DNA of 64,000 nt, taken from the NCBI GenBank assembly GCA_944321765.1, contig CALUMQ010000028.1:40918-104917 (forward strand), given 5' to 3'. The notes under the pieces were generated by a model, which saw only the letters and a program-made list of their open reading frames with translations, ran no database searches and was not told the origin of the DNA. Positions 42,886 to 52,692 of this stretch are shown here, piece by piece (position 1 is the first letter of the stretch; every line of letters starts with the position of its first letter). This DNA comes from an uncultured Alistipes sp. Its GTDB lineage: Bacteria; Bacteroidota; Bacteroidia; Bacteroidales; Rikenellaceae. The translations under genes and the position numbers were made by a program.

Positions 42886-45261
42886 TTACTTCTCCATGCG
42901 GCTCTTGTCTTCGGCCGAGGCCGCCTCGACCGACTTCTTGCTGAAGGCCTTTCCGCTCTTGAAGTTCCACGTCACACCGAATCGGTACTGGATGTTGCTC
43001 CACGGCTGGCGGACCTTGACCGTACGGACGAATCCGTCGCCGTTGGCTCCGACCTCCTGACCCTGGTCGAGGATGTTGCGGACGGAGAAGGAGAGGAGAA
43101 ACCGGTCTCCGAAGCGCTTCTTGATGCCGGACTGCAGCATGTGGTTGGGCATAACCCACACGTTGCCAAGATCGATACGCCCCTGGTAGGCGTAGGAGAG
43201 GTCGATGAAGAAGTTGGCCGGCAGCGAGAAGGTGTTCGAAACGTTGAGGAAGAACCAGTTGAAATTCTGCTGGGCACCGTGCTGTTCGACGCGTTGACCG
43301 CGGCGCATGTAGGTGGCGTTGGCGTTCAGCTGCCACCATTTGGCGGGCTGGAAGGGGAGGTTTGCCGAGACGTAGTAGTTCGACGTGGCGTCGAAGTTGA
43401 CCCATTGGATGCTCAGCATGTCGGGGTTGTCGGGATCGGCGAGCATCGTCTGCTGGATCTCGTCGTTGACGATCTGCATGCCGGCCGTGAGGGTGTATTT
43501 GTGTGCCAGGACGAAGGTCAGGCTCAGGTCGTTCTGATACGAAGGGTCAAGCCTCGGATTACCGGTCTGATAGGTGTAGTCGGATATCTGCGACCGCTGG
43601 GGGTTGAGCGCCCAGAATCGGGGCCGCTGGATCGTCCGGGCATACTGGAGGATGAGCGAATGTCCCTTCTCGGGCGCGAGGGCGAAGGAGACGTTGGCGT
43701 TGGGGAAGAGCGAGAAGTAGTTCTGACGCACGTCGCTGCCCTTGCCGTGGGTGAAGGTGTACTCGCCGCGGAGTCCTGCCACGAGACTCCAGCGTCCGAG
43801 TTGTGCCGATGCCGTGGCGTATGCCGCCGCAATGTTTTCGGTGTAGTTGACCGTGTAGCTCTGGTCGTCGTTGCGCAGCCATGCGTCGGCCTTCCGGTAT
43901 TCGTAGAGGGCGTTGTTGCGCATGTCGTTGAAGGTGTACTTGGCTCCGGTCTTCAGGATCCATCGGGGCGAGAAGTGCTTTTCGCAGGCGAGTGTGGCGG
44001 ATGCGACGTCGTAGATGCTCGTGGCGTTGTCGCGGTAGAGCGAGTCGACGAAGGCCGTTCCTGTGGTGATGCGGCTCGAATTGTCGTTTCCCGAACTGGA
44101 GTTGCTGCGGGTGTAGTCGGCCAGCAGCTTGAGGGTCGACCCGAGGGTATCGAGTTTGTGGATGTAGTTGAATGTGACGGTATAGTTTCTGTTGAGGCTG
44201 TGGCTGTCGAAGATGCTTCGGGTGTTGACCGTTTCGTTGTCATTGCCCAGATCGGTCGAGGTCTCATTCGGACCCCACGACTTGCCGCGCCAGAGGGAGA
44301 ATTCGGCGCCGATGCTGTTCTTCGGGTCGATCTCGAACACACTTCCGGCGTTGAATCCGAAGTTGTTGTCCCGGTTGTTGTTTGTCGAATGGGCGGTCAG
44401 ACTCTTCTTCGAGGCGTTGTAGACGGTCTTTTCATTGGAGATGGTCTTGGAATCTCCGCCGGGCGAGGCCCACAGCGAGGCGTAGAGGTCGACCCGTCCG
44501 GAGTGGAGGTTGATATTTGCCGAGGGATCGTAGGAGTGGATGTATTCACTCAACGTGGTATTGAAGGCGACGGATCCGTTCATGCCGTTCTCGCGGCGTT
44601 TGCGCAGGGTGATCTTGATGACTCCGGCCGACGAGTCGGCATCGTAATCGGCTCCTGTCACGGGCACGACCTCGATCTTCTGAATCTCCTCGGCACGCAG
44701 CGATCGCAGGTAGACGAGCAGCTGCTCGTTGCTCATACGCAGTTCGCGGTCGTTGACGTAGACCTTCGATCCGCTTTTGCCGTTGATCGAGATCTTCTCG
44801 CCGTCGATCCAAACGCCCGGGGCGTGTTCGAGCAGCTCGATGCCATCCTTTCCGATGGCTGCGGGGGCGTTTGCCACGTCGACGACGAAGCGGTCGGCCT
44901 CACGGCGCACGAGCCGGGCCGATACGACGACACCTTCGATCTGCGTGGCGGAGGTGTGCAGGACGATCTCCCCGAGGTCGTTCTGCTCTTCGACGCGGAT
45001 CGGACGCTTGACGGGGTCGTATCCGAGGTATTGGATCTGCAGGGTGTATTCGCCGGGAGCGACCTTCAACTCGAAGCGTCCGTCAGCATCGGTGGCCATT
45101 CCCGCGACCTGCTGCTCATTCTTGAGCAGTACGACGGTGGCATATTCGACGGCTTTTCCCTGTTGGTCAACGACGCGGCCGACTGCGGGGCAGATACGAG
45201 CGGCCAGCAGGTCGGAGGTCGCCGAGAGGATGACGAGCAGAGTCAGAAGCAGTTTTTTCAT
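42886..45261 (-). CDS. TonB-receptor-like outer-membrane beta-barrel protein
   Basis: The protein has 791 residues from ATG 45261 with a signal peptide. A carboxypeptidase-regulatory-like domain comes first (GRVVDQQGKAVEYATVVLL). It is followed by a plug-like region (LLEHAPGVWIDGEKISING, KSGSKVYVNDRELRMS, VVPVTGADYDADSSAGVIKI) and a large barrel of the Bacteroidota outer-membrane-beta-barrel family, ending in YRFGVTWNFKSGKAF. No TonB box was identified with certainty. No SusD partner is adjacent, so the cargo is unknown. Confidence 0.82.
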   Translation of the reverse strand: MKKLLLTLLVILSATSDLLAARICPAVGRVVDQQGKAVEYATVVLLKNEQQVAGMATDADGRFELKVAPGEYTLQIQYLGYDPVKRPIRVEEQNDLGEIVLHTSATQIEGVVVSARLVRREADRFVVDVANAPAAIGKDGIELLEHAPGVWIDGEKISINGKSGSKVYVNDRELRMSNEQLLVYLRSLRAEEIQKIEVVPVTGADYDADSSAGVIKITLRKRRENGMNGSVAFNTTLSEYIHSYDPSANINLHSGRVDLYASLWASPGGDSKTISNEKTVYNASKKSLTAHSTNNNRDNNFGFNAGSVFEIDPKNSIGAEFSLWRGKSWGPNETSTDLGNDNETVNTRSIFDSHSLNRNYTVTFNYIHKLDTLGSTLKLLADYTRSNSSSGNDNSSRITTGTAFVDSLYRDNATSIYDVASATLACEKHFSPRWILKTGAKYTFNDMRNNALYEYRKADAWLRNDDQSYTVNYTENIAAAYATASAQLGRWSLVAGLRGEYTFTHGKGSDVRQNYFSLFPNANVSFALAPEKGHSLILQYARTIQRPRFWALNPQRSQISDYTYQTGNPRLDPSYQNDLSLTFVLAHKYTLTAGMQIVNDEIQQTMLADPDNPDMLSIQWVNFDATSNYYVSANLPFQPAKWWQLNANATYMRRGQRVEQHGAQQNFNWFFLNVSNTFSLPANFFIDLSYAYQGRIDLGNVWVMPNHMLQSGIKKRFGDRFLLSFSVRNILDQGQEVGANGDGFVRTVKVRQPWSNIQYRFGVTWNFKSGKAFSKKSVEAASAEDKSRMEK

Positions 45262-45295
45262 GATCGAAGCGTTTGGTTCAGGATTTTCAGTGCGA

Positions 45296-45303
45296 CAAAG
45301 ATA
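45296..45303 (-). promoter_or_regulatory. -7 box for the receptor gene
   Basis: The minus strand reads TATCTTTG, 35 bases before ATG 45261. The dyad at 45320-45334 lies where a -33 box or an operator would be expected. Confidence 0.5.
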
Positions 45304-45465
45304 TGTAAAAATCTCTGTACTTTGCAATGCAAAGAACTAAATTTTTCATAATTTTTTGTCACCTATATATAATGATGCCCGTTGGTGGCGGGAACGTCGG
45401 GGTCGGTGGAAATTTTGTTGAAAAAACGCGGCGCAGTGAAATTAGGAAAGCCCGGAAAAAATTGT

Positions 45466-45473
45466 TAATTTTG
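45466..45473 (+). promoter_or_regulatory. -7 box for plsC-parE-parC
   Basis: TAATTTTG matches TAnnTTTG and would give a leader of nearly 190 bases before plsC. No -33 TTTG is seen. Confidence 0.35.
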
Positions 45474-45667
45474 CCAGTTAGTAAACGGCCGGGCCAAACC
45501 GTCGTCCGGATCAAACCGCATCGGGGTGCCTTTGGATGACGGTCCGCCGGACAGCAGACGAGTGAAAGAGAGGCGCCAGGCAGGAGGCATATGAGAGTCA
45601 GTCGGCAGACGAACGACTGAAAACAACAGGCAAACAACAGGAAATAGGATAACGAACAGACGATACG

Positions 45668-46399
45668 ATGCTGAGCGCACTTTATTACATCTTTCTGGTG
45701 CTTCTGTGCACCGTGTTCATGATTCTGTCGGCCATAGCGCTGGTGGTGTGCTATCCCTTCGACCCGGGGCGGCGCGTGGTGCACGAACTGTCGCGCATTC
45801 TGGTGCGGATCTTCTTCTTCATTCCGCTGCGGTGGCGTCAGAAGGTGGAGGGCCGCGAACTGGTGGATCGTCGGAAGCAGTATGTCATTGTGCTGAACCA
45901 CAATACGGTGATCGACATTCCGACGCTCTACTACATTCCGCTCAACTTCCGCTGGGTGTCGAAGCGGGAGGTTTTCCGCGTGCCCTTCTTCGGACAGTAC
46001 CTGGTGCTTCACGGCGACATCTGCATTGACCGGGGACGTGCGACCGAAGCGCTGGAGCAGATGGTGCGCGAGGGGAAGAGATGGATTGCCCGGGGGGCAT
46101 CGATTGCGGTCTTCCCCGAGGGTACGCGTTCGAAGGACGGGGAGATTCACCGTTTCAAGGCCGGGGCCTTCACGCTGGCGCGCGAGGCGGGGGTCGACAT
46201 TCTTCCCGTGGTGATGGACGGCACGCGCACGCTGATCCACAAGAACCTCCTGTTCAACTGGGGCAACCGGATTACGATCCGGGTGTTGCCGCCCATTCCG
46301 GCCGAACGGGTTGCGACGACGGAACCCCACGAACTGATGACGGAGGTGCACGATGCGATGTGTGCGGCGCTTGCCGACATTCGCAAGACGAAGCGTTAG
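45668..46399 (+). CDS. plsC: 1-acyl-sn-glycerol-3-phosphate acyltransferase
   Basis: The protein has 243 residues. One or two N-terminal membrane helices precede the acyltransferase motif NHNTVID (H-x4-D), then the substrate-binding [20 protein letters not shown] and [10 protein letters not shown]. It adds the second acyl chain to make phosphatidic acid at the inner membrane. It lies 4 bases before parE, an unusual pairing of lipid and topoisomerase genes that may simply share a promoter. Confidence 0.92.
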   Translation: MLSALYYIFLVLLCTVFMILSAIALVVCYPFDPGRRVVHELSRILVRIFFFIPLRWRQKVEGRELVDRRKQYVIVLNHNTVIDIPTLYYIPLNFRWVSKREVFRVPFFGQYLVLHGDICIDRGRATEALEQMVREGKRWIARGASIAVFPEGTRSKDGEIHRFKAGAFTLAREAGVDILPVVMDGTRTLIHKNLLFNWGNRITIRVLPPIPAERVATTEPHELMTEVHDAMCAALADIRKTKR

Positions 46400-46403
46400 G
46401 AAT

Positions 46404-48296
46404 ATGGCAGATTTACTCAATACAAGACCCAACGACAGTAACTACGGAGACGACGCGATCCGTACGCTCACGCCGCGCGAGCACGTGCGGCTGCGTCCGG
46501 GCATGTACATCGGCAAGCTGGGCGACGGCTCCCAGCCCGACGACGGCATCTACGTGCTGATCAAGGAGGTGACCGACAACTCGATTGACGAGTACATGAA
46601 CGGTTTCGGTCACCAGATCGACATTACGGTGGAGAACAACGAGGTGACGGTGCGCGACTACGGGCGCGGTATTCCGCTGAATTCGCTGTCGGCGGCCGTG
46701 AGCGTGATGAACACCGGCGGCAAATACGACGATGACGAAGAGGGTGCGGCGTTCAAGAAGACCGTCGGTCTGAACGGTGTGGGCGTCAAGGCCGTGAACT
46801 ACCTTTCGAGTTCGTTTTCGGCGCGCTCGATCCGCAACGGAGAGGCGCACACGGTCTACTTCGAGAAGGGTCTCGAACAGAGCGACCGGTGGGAGAGCGG
46901 CGTCGAGGAGAAGAACGGCACGGAGATCCGCTTCCGCGTCGATGAAGAGGTCTTCGGCCCCTACACCTACCACCTGGAGTACGTCGAGCAGCTGGTCCGC
47001 AACTATACGTACCTGAACCGGGGCCTTACGATCCGGCTCAACGGACAGTCCTACGCCTCGAAAAACGGACTGCTGGACCTTCTGAACGAGAACATGACCG
47101 AAGAGCCGCTCTATCCGCCGATTCATCTCATGGGTGAGGACATCGAGGTGGTGATCGCCCATGGCACGGGTTACGGCGAGAGCTGCTATTCGTTCGTCAA
47201 CGGACAGTATACGACGCAGGGGGGTACGCACCAGGCGGCCTTCCGCGAGGCGGTGGCCAAGACCATCAAGGAGTTTTACCACAAGGATTACGATCCTTCG
47301 GACATCCGCACGTCGATGATCGGGGCGATCTCGATCAAGGTGTCGAGCCCGATCTTCGAGTCGCAGACCAAGACGAAGCTCGGCTCGAAGGAGATGTCGA
47401 AGAACGGCCCGACGATCCGCAATTTCGTGGTGGATTTTCTGGGCAAGCACCTTGACGACTACCTGCACAAGCATGCCGAGACGGCGCAGATCCTGCAGAA
47501 GAAGATCGTCGAGAACGAGCGGGAGCGGAAGGCGATCTCGGGTATCCAGAAGAAGGCGCGCGAGACGGCGAAGAAGGTTTCGCTCAACAACCGCAAGCTG
47601 CGCGACTGCAAGATCCACCGTACGGACCGCAACGAGCTGGCCGAGGAGTCGATGATCTTCATCACGGAGGGCAACTCCGCCTCGGGCTCCATCACCAAGA
47701 GCCGCGACGTGCGCACGCAGGCGGTCTTCTCGCTGCGGGGCAAGCCGCTGAACTGCTACGGACTGACCAAGAAGGTGGTCTACGAGAACGAGGAGTTCAA
47801 CCTGCTGCAGGCGGCGTTGAACATCGAGGAGGACATGGACAACCTGCGCTACAACAAGGTGGTGATCGCCACGGATGCCGATGTCGACGGCATGCACATC
47901 CGATTGCTGATGATGACCTTCTTCCTGCAGTTCTTCCCCGACGTGATCCGCCAGGGGCACCTGTTCGTGCTGCAGACGCCGCTGTTCCGCGTGCGCAACA
48001 AGCGGGAGACGCTCTACTGCTATTCGGAGGAGGAGCGGCAGCGTGCGATCGCGAAGTTGGGTGCGAATGCCGAGATCACGCGTTTCAAAGGTCTGGGCGA
48101 GATCTCTCCCGAGGAGTTCCGCGAGTTCATCGGCGAGAACATGCGCCTGGACAAGGTGCGCATCACGAAGGACGACCCGATCCACGACCTGCTGGAGTTT
48201 TATATGGGCAAGAACACCTACGACCGTCAGGGATTTATTATCAATAATTTGCGTATCGAGGAAGATCTCGTGGAGCAGGACCTCAAACTGAGCTAA
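46404..48296 (+). CDS. parE: DNA topoisomerase IV subunit B
   Basis: The protein has 630 residues from ATG 46404. The ATPase part has [38 protein letters not shown] and [13 protein letters not shown]. The TOPRIM part has [21 protein letters not shown] and [12 protein letters not shown]. It pairs with the parC product 6 bases downstream; the pairing identifies it as topoisomerase IV and not gyrase B. gyrA is found separately at 58339-60906. Confidence 0.93.
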   Translation: MADLLNTRPNDSNYGDDAIRTLTPREHVRLRPGMYIGKLGDGSQPDDGIYVLIKEVTDNSIDEYMNGFGHQIDITVENNEVTVRDYGRGIPLNSLSAAVSVMNTGGKYDDDEEGAAFKKTVGLNGVGVKAVNYLSSSFSARSIRNGEAHTVYFEKGLEQSDRWESGVEEKNGTEIRFRVDEEVFGPYTYHLEYVEQLVRNYTYLNRGLTIRLNGQSYASKNGLLDLLNENMTEEPLYPPIHLMGEDIEVVIAHGTGYGESCYSFVNGQYTTQGGTHQAAFREAVAKTIKEFYHKDYDPSDIRTSMIGAISIKVSSPIFESQTKTKLGSKEMSKNGPTIRNFVVDFLGKHLDDYLHKHAETAQILQKKIVENERERKAISGIQKKARETAKKVSLNNRKLRDCKIHRTDRNELAEESMIFITEGNSASGSITKSRDVRTQAVFSLRGKPLNCYGLTKKVVYENEEFNLLQAALNIEEDMDNLRYNKVVIATDADVDGMHIRLLMMTFFLQFFPDVIRQGHLFVLQTPLFRVRNKRETLYCYSEEERQRAIAKLGANAEITRFKGLGEISPEEFREFIGENMRLDKVRITKDDPIHDLLEFYMGKNTYDRQGFIINNLRIEEDLVEQDLKLS

Positions 48297-48302
48297 CCGA
48301 CT

Positions 48303-51116
48303 ATGGCAGACAAGAAAGACAAGGACGCAACGATCTCCGGAGAGATGTTCGACGAAGATGCCTCGACGCCCGATACGCTCGACGATTCGGTCGAGGAGCC
48401 GGTCGAGGAGCCCGCAGCGGATTCCGATGCCGGGAATGCGGGTGAGGCGCCGGCCAAGGCGGGTCGGTTCGACCGCCTGACGCAGGATGAGGGCGACGTG
48501 CGCAAACTGACGGGCATGTACAAGAACTGGTTTCTGGATTACGCCTCGTACGTGATCCTGGAACGAGCCGTGCCGCACATCGAGGACGGACTGAAACCCG
48601 TTCAGCGACGGATTCTCCACGCCATGAAGGTGGTGGACGACGGACGCTACAACAAGGTGGCCAACCTCGTGGGCCAGACCATGCAGTACCACCCGCACGG
48701 CGACGCCTCGATCAAGGATGCGCTGGTGCAGCTGGGGCAGAAGGACCTGCTGATCGACTGCCAGGGTAACTGGGGCAACATCCTTACGGGTGACGAGGCC
48801 GCTGCAGGCCGATATATCGAGGCGCGGTTGTCGAAATTCGCCCTTGAGGTGGTCTTCAACAGGAAGACTACGGAGTGGATGCTTTCGTACGACGGCCGCA
48901 AGGAGGAGCCTGTGACGCTTCCGATCAAGTTCCCGCTGCTGCTGGCTCAGGGATCCGACGGTATCGCCGTGGGTCTGGCCTCGAAGATCCTGCCGCATAA
49001 CTTCAACGAGCTGATCAACGCCGCGATCGCCCACCTGCAGGGCCGGGAGTTCCAATTGTATCCCGATTTCCCGACGGGGGGACTTGCCGACGTGAGCCGC
49101 TATAACGACGGTTTGCGTGGCGGCACGGTGAAGGTCCGCGCGCGGATCTCTAAGATCGACAAACGGACGCTGGCCATCACCGAAATTCCCTATACGACGA
49201 CCACCGAGTCGCTCAAGGATTCGATCATCAAGGCCAACGAGAAGGGGAAGATCAAGATCCGCAAGGTCGACGACAATACGGCCGACAAGGCGGAGATCAT
49301 CATCCAGGTGGCTCCCGACGAGTCGTCGGACCGCACGATCGACGCGCTGTACGCCTTCACGGACTGCGAGGTGTCGATCGCCCCGAATGCCTGCGTGATC
49401 TGGAACGACAAGCCTCACTTTCTGGGTGTGTCGGAGATTCTGCGCCGCTCGGCCGAACATACGAAATACCTGCTGGGGCGCGAGCTGGAGATCCGCCTCG
49501 GGGAGCTTAACGAGGCGTGGCATGCGGCGTCGCTCGAGAAGATCTTCATCGAGAACAAGCTCTACCAGCTGCTCGAGGGGTGCCGGACGCGTGAGGAGGC
49601 CTATGCCGCCGTTGACAAGGGACTGGAACCCTTCAAGAAACTGTTGCGCCGGGAGGTGACGCTCGAGGACGTGCAGCGGCTTACGGAGCTGAAGTTCATC
49701 CGCATTACGCGCTACGATTCGGAGAAGGCCGACAACGAGATCCGTCAGATCGAGCAGGACATCGAGGCGACGAAATATGACCTTGCGCACCTGACCGAAT
49801 ACGCCGTCGCCTACTACGAACGCATCCGCGACAAATACGGCAAGGGACGGGAACGACGCACCGAACTGCGCGAGTTTGACTCGATCGAGGCGACGAAGGT
49901 GGCCGTGACCAACGCCAAACTCTATGTCGACCGCGCCGAGGGCTTCTTCGGCATCGGCAAGTCGATGAAGGAGGCGGAGTTCGTGTGCGACTGTTCGGAC
50001 ATCGACGATGTGATCGTCTTCACGAAGGACGGCCGCTACGTCATCACGAAGGTGAGCGACAAGGCCTTCTTCGACAAGGGTATCTACTACATCGGCGTCT
50101 TCAAGCGCAACGACGAGCGCACGATCTACAACGTGTTGTACCGCGACGGCAAGAACGGGCCGATCATGATGAAACGCTGTGCGATCAAGGGCATTACGCG
50201 CGACAAGGAGTACAACATCACGAAGGGAACGCCGAAGAGCGAGATTCTCTACATGTCGGTGAATCCGAACGGAGAGGCCGAGGTGCTGAAGATCTACTTC
50301 AAGCCGCGTCCGCGGCTGAAGAAGGTGATCGTCGACCTGGACTTTTCGACCCTTGCCATCAAGGGGCGCCAGAGCCAGGGCAACCTCTTCTCGCGCTACG
50401 GGATCCACAAGATCGTGCTGAAGGAGCGCGGCACGTCGACGCTCGGGGGCCAGAACATCTGGTTCGACGAGGATGTGCGGCGACTGAATGCCGACGGCCG
50501 GGGACGGCTGCTCGGCGAGTTCAAGGGTGACGACCGGCTGATCGTCTGGACGACGAAACATCAATATTATATAACGGGCTACGACCTGGGACAGCACTTC
50601 CCCGACGAGACGATTCTCGTGGAGCGTTACGTGCCCGAGCGGGTCTACAGCATCTGCTATTTCGACCGCGATGCGGGCTACTACTACCTGAAGCGCTTCA
50701 CGGCCGAGGCGTCGGACAAGATGCAGGATTTCCTGGAGCCGGATGCCGACTTTGTCTGCATTACCGGATGCGCCGGATCGGAGCTGGAGATCACCTACAA
50801 GGGGGCGCATGCCTCGCGTCCGGCCGACAGGGTCGACATCGATACGTTTGTGGGGGTGAAGAGCCACCGTGCGAAGGGCAAGCGGCTGACAACCTACGAG
50901 GTGAATACGATCCGTGTCATCGAGCCGGAGCCCGCCCCCGAGCCGGAGCCTTCCGTAACGCCCGAGGAGGCTCCGCAGAGCGGAGATGCCCCGGTGTCTG
51001 CACCCGCCGCAACGTCCTCCGCCTCCGCAGCGCCCGGAGCCGTGGATTTCGAGATCGAACGGCCGAAGGGCGATACGGATCAGGTGGTCGATTCCGAGCA
51101 GCTGAACCTCTTCTGA
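48303..51116 (+). CDS. parC: DNA topoisomerase IV subunit A
   Basis: The protein has 937 residues. An acidic N-terminal extension of about 65 residues precedes the breakage-reunion domain. The quinolone region reads YHPHGDASIKDALVQ, with Ala at the position of Escherichia coli Ser80. The catalytic tyrosine is Y171 in GRYIEAR. Beta-pinwheel repeats follow, and the last 60 residues are a Pro/Glu/Ala-rich tail before ESEQLNLF. With ParE it separates linked daughter chromosomes. Confidence 0.93.
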   Translation: MADKKDKDATISGEMFDEDASTPDTLDDSVEEPVEEPAADSDAGNAGEAPAKAGRFDRLTQDEGDVRKLTGMYKNWFLDYASYVILERAVPHIEDGLKPVQRRILHAMKVVDDGRYNKVANLVGQTMQYHPHGDASIKDALVQLGQKDLLIDCQGNWGNILTGDEAAAGRYIEARLSKFALEVVFNRKTTEWMLSYDGRKEEPVTLPIKFPLLLAQGSDGIAVGLASKILPHNFNELINAAIAHLQGREFQLYPDFPTGGLADVSRYNDGLRGGTVKVRARISKIDKRTLAITEIPYTTTTESLKDSIIKANEKGKIKIRKVDDNTADKAEIIIQVAPDESSDRTIDALYAFTDCEVSIAPNACVIWNDKPHFLGVSEILRRSAEHTKYLLGRELEIRLGELNEAWHAASLEKIFIENKLYQLLEGCRTREEAYAAVDKGLEPFKKLLRREVTLEDVQRLTELKFIRITRYDSEKADNEIRQIEQDIEATKYDLAHLTEYAVAYYERIRDKYGKGRERRTELREFDSIEATKVAVTNAKLYVDRAEGFFGIGKSMKEAEFVCDCSDIDDVIVFTKDGRYVITKVSDKAFFDKGIYYIGVFKRNDERTIYNVLYRDGKNGPIMMKRCAIKGITRDKEYNITKGTPKSEILYMSVNPNGEAEVLKIYFKPRPRLKKVIVDLDFSTLAIKGRQSQGNLFSRYGIHKIVLKERGTSTLGGQNIWFDEDVRRLNADGRGRLLGEFKGDDRLIVWTTKHQYYITGYDLGQHFPDETILVERYVPERVYSICYFDRDAGYYYLKRFTAEASDKMQDFLEPDADFVCITGCAGSELEITYKGAHASRPADRVDIDTFVGVKSHRAKGKRLTTYEVNTIRVIEPEPAPEPEPSVTPEEAPQSGDAPVSAPAATSSASAAPGAVDFEIERPKGDTDQVVDSEQLNLF

Positions 51117-51171
51117 TGAACGGATGATGAACGGGATCGGTTTGTCGGATAATCAATTCGCGTAACGAACG

Positions 51172-51702
51172 ATGACTATGTTGTTTTTGGTGGGATATAT
51201 GGGTTGCGGCAAGAGCACCCTGGGCAAGAAGCTGGCCCGGCGGCTCGGCGGGACGTTTGTCGATACGGACAGCCTGGTCGAGGCGCGCGAAGGGGCATCG
51301 GTTGCCGACGTATTCCGTTACGAGGGGGAGCAGCGCTTCCGCGAGGCGGAGCGGGCGGTACTCGACGAGGTGATTGCCGCCGGTGAGGCGGCCGTGGTCT
51401 CCACGGGAGGCGGGCTGCCCGTCTGGGGCGACAACATGGCCTGCATGAATGCCGCGGGATGTACCGTCTACCTGCGGCGGTCGGCACAGGAGATTGCCGG
51501 GCGCCTGAGCCCCTACGGACGACGCAAGCGTCCGCGGCTGCGGGATCTTGACGACGAACAGCTGGTGGCATTCATGGAGCGTGACATGGCAACGCGAGAG
51601 CCCTTTTACGGACAGGCAACGCTGGTGGTCGACTGCAACGGACTCTCCGACGACGAGATCATGGATTATATCTTGTCGCATACCGCGTCATCCTCACATT
51701 GA
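51172..51702 (+). CDS. aroK: Shikimate kinase
   Basis: The protein has 176 residues. The P-loop is GYMGCGKST, followed by FVDTDSLVEAREG, FREAERAVLDEV and VVSTGGGLPVW, all standard for shikimate kinase. The LID region PYGRRKRPRL and the ERDMATREPFY segment complete it. It phosphorylates shikimate in aromatic amino-acid synthesis. It lies 55 bases after parC. Confidence 0.95.
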   Translation: MTMLFLVGYMGCGKSTLGKKLARRLGGTFVDTDSLVEAREGASVADVFRYEGEQRFREAERAVLDEVIAAGEAAVVSTGGGLPVWGDNMACMNAAGCTVYLRRSAQEIAGRLSPYGRRKRPRLRDLDDEQLVAFMERDMATREPFYGQATLVVDCNGLSDDEIMDYILSHTASSSH

Positions 51703-51809
51703 CGGGGTCCTCGGAACCGAAGAGAATCCTATCCCGAATTGGCTCTGAGGAGGCGACAAACATTCTATACCTAATAGATTTAACGATCAACCATTCAACG
51801 GAAAACAGC

Positions 51810-52595
51810 GTGGACCGATTGACGAACAACGCCCCGATCGGGGTTTACGATTCGGGACTGGGCGGATTGACCGTCTGGCGGGAGATCCGCCGGGCACTGC
51901 CCGGAGAGTCACTTCTCTACCTGGGCGACGGTAAGAACTGTCCTTACGGATCGCGGCCGCGCGAGGAGGTGCAGGCGCTGGCCGATGCCGCCGTCGGATA
52001 CCTGGTCGGCCAGGGCTGCAAGATGATCGTCGTGGCATGCAACACCGCGACGGCTGCGGCGATCGACTTTCTGAGGGCGAAATACGCTGCCGTGCCGATT
52101 GTGGGCATGGAGCCAGCCGTGAAACCCGCCTGCCTGCATACCCGCAGCGGGGTGGTGGGGGTGCTGGCCACCGAACGGAGCCTGGACGGCGAGCTGTTCC
52201 GCCGTACGGCCGAACGCTACGGTCACGGCATCGAGGTGCTGACGGTTCCCGGCCGCGGTTTTGTCGAGCTGGTCGAATCGGACCGTGAGGCGACCCCCGA
52301 GGCCGAGGCGTGCGTGCGTGCCGCCGTAGAGCCCATGCTGGCGCGCGGCGCCGATCAGATCGTGCTGGGGTGCACGCACTATCCTTTTTTGCTGCCGGTG
52401 CTTGAACGCGTCGTGGCGGGGCGAGACGTGACGATTGTCGATTCATCGCCCGCCGTGGCGCGACGCGTTGCGAACCTGCTGGACGAGCGGTCGTTGCGAG
52501 CTGCGGCGGACCACCGTCCGGTCTATACGTTCCATACGTTCGCCGACGAAGCCTACCGTCAGCGTCTCGAAACCAAAGCTTTGGCAGACGCGTGA
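51810..52595 (+). CDS. murI: Glutamate racemase
   Basis: The protein has 261 residues if it starts at GTG 51810; a TTG at 51819 and upstream in-frame starts are also possible. The family motifs are GVYDSGLGGLTVWREI, ACNTATAAAID (first catalytic Cys) and VLGCTHYPFLLPVL (second Cys). It makes D-glutamate for peptidoglycan. The C-terminal end (TFHTFADEAYRQRL) is somewhat divergent. Confidence 0.93.
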   Translation: MDRLTNNAPIGVYDSGLGGLTVWREIRRALPGESLLYLGDGKNCPYGSRPREEVQALADAAVGYLVGQGCKMIVVACNTATAAAIDFLRAKYAAVPIVGMEPAVKPACLHTRSGVVGVLATERSLDGELFRRTAERYGHGIEVLTVPGRGFVELVESDREATPEAEACVRAAVEPMLARGADQIVLGCTHYPFLLPVLERVVAGRDVTIVDSSPAVARRVANLLDERSLRAAADHRPVYTFHTFADEAYRQRLETKALADA

Positions 52596-52692
52596 AGACG
52601 CGGCGTCACGATTTCGGCCGTTGAGGATCCGGAAATCCGGAAAAAATTCGTACCTTCGTACACTCATATTCCCGTTTTTCACGCGTACGAAA

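Larger units (their letters stand above)
45262..45667. other. Divergent intergenic region between receptor and plsC
   Basis: This 406-base region holds a minus-strand -7 box (45296-45303), a 6-3-6 dyad CTTTGC-N3-GCAAAG at 45320-45334, and a plus-strand -7 box at 45466-45473. AAACAACAGG occurs twice (45621-45630 and 45632-45641) near plsC. I see no gene. Confidence 0.6.

Noticed and set aside
46413-50867. Open frame of 1484 codons on the minus strand opposite parE and parC
   Set aside because: It is a mirror of the GC-rich codon pattern of two real genes; it has no family motif and crosses their boundary.
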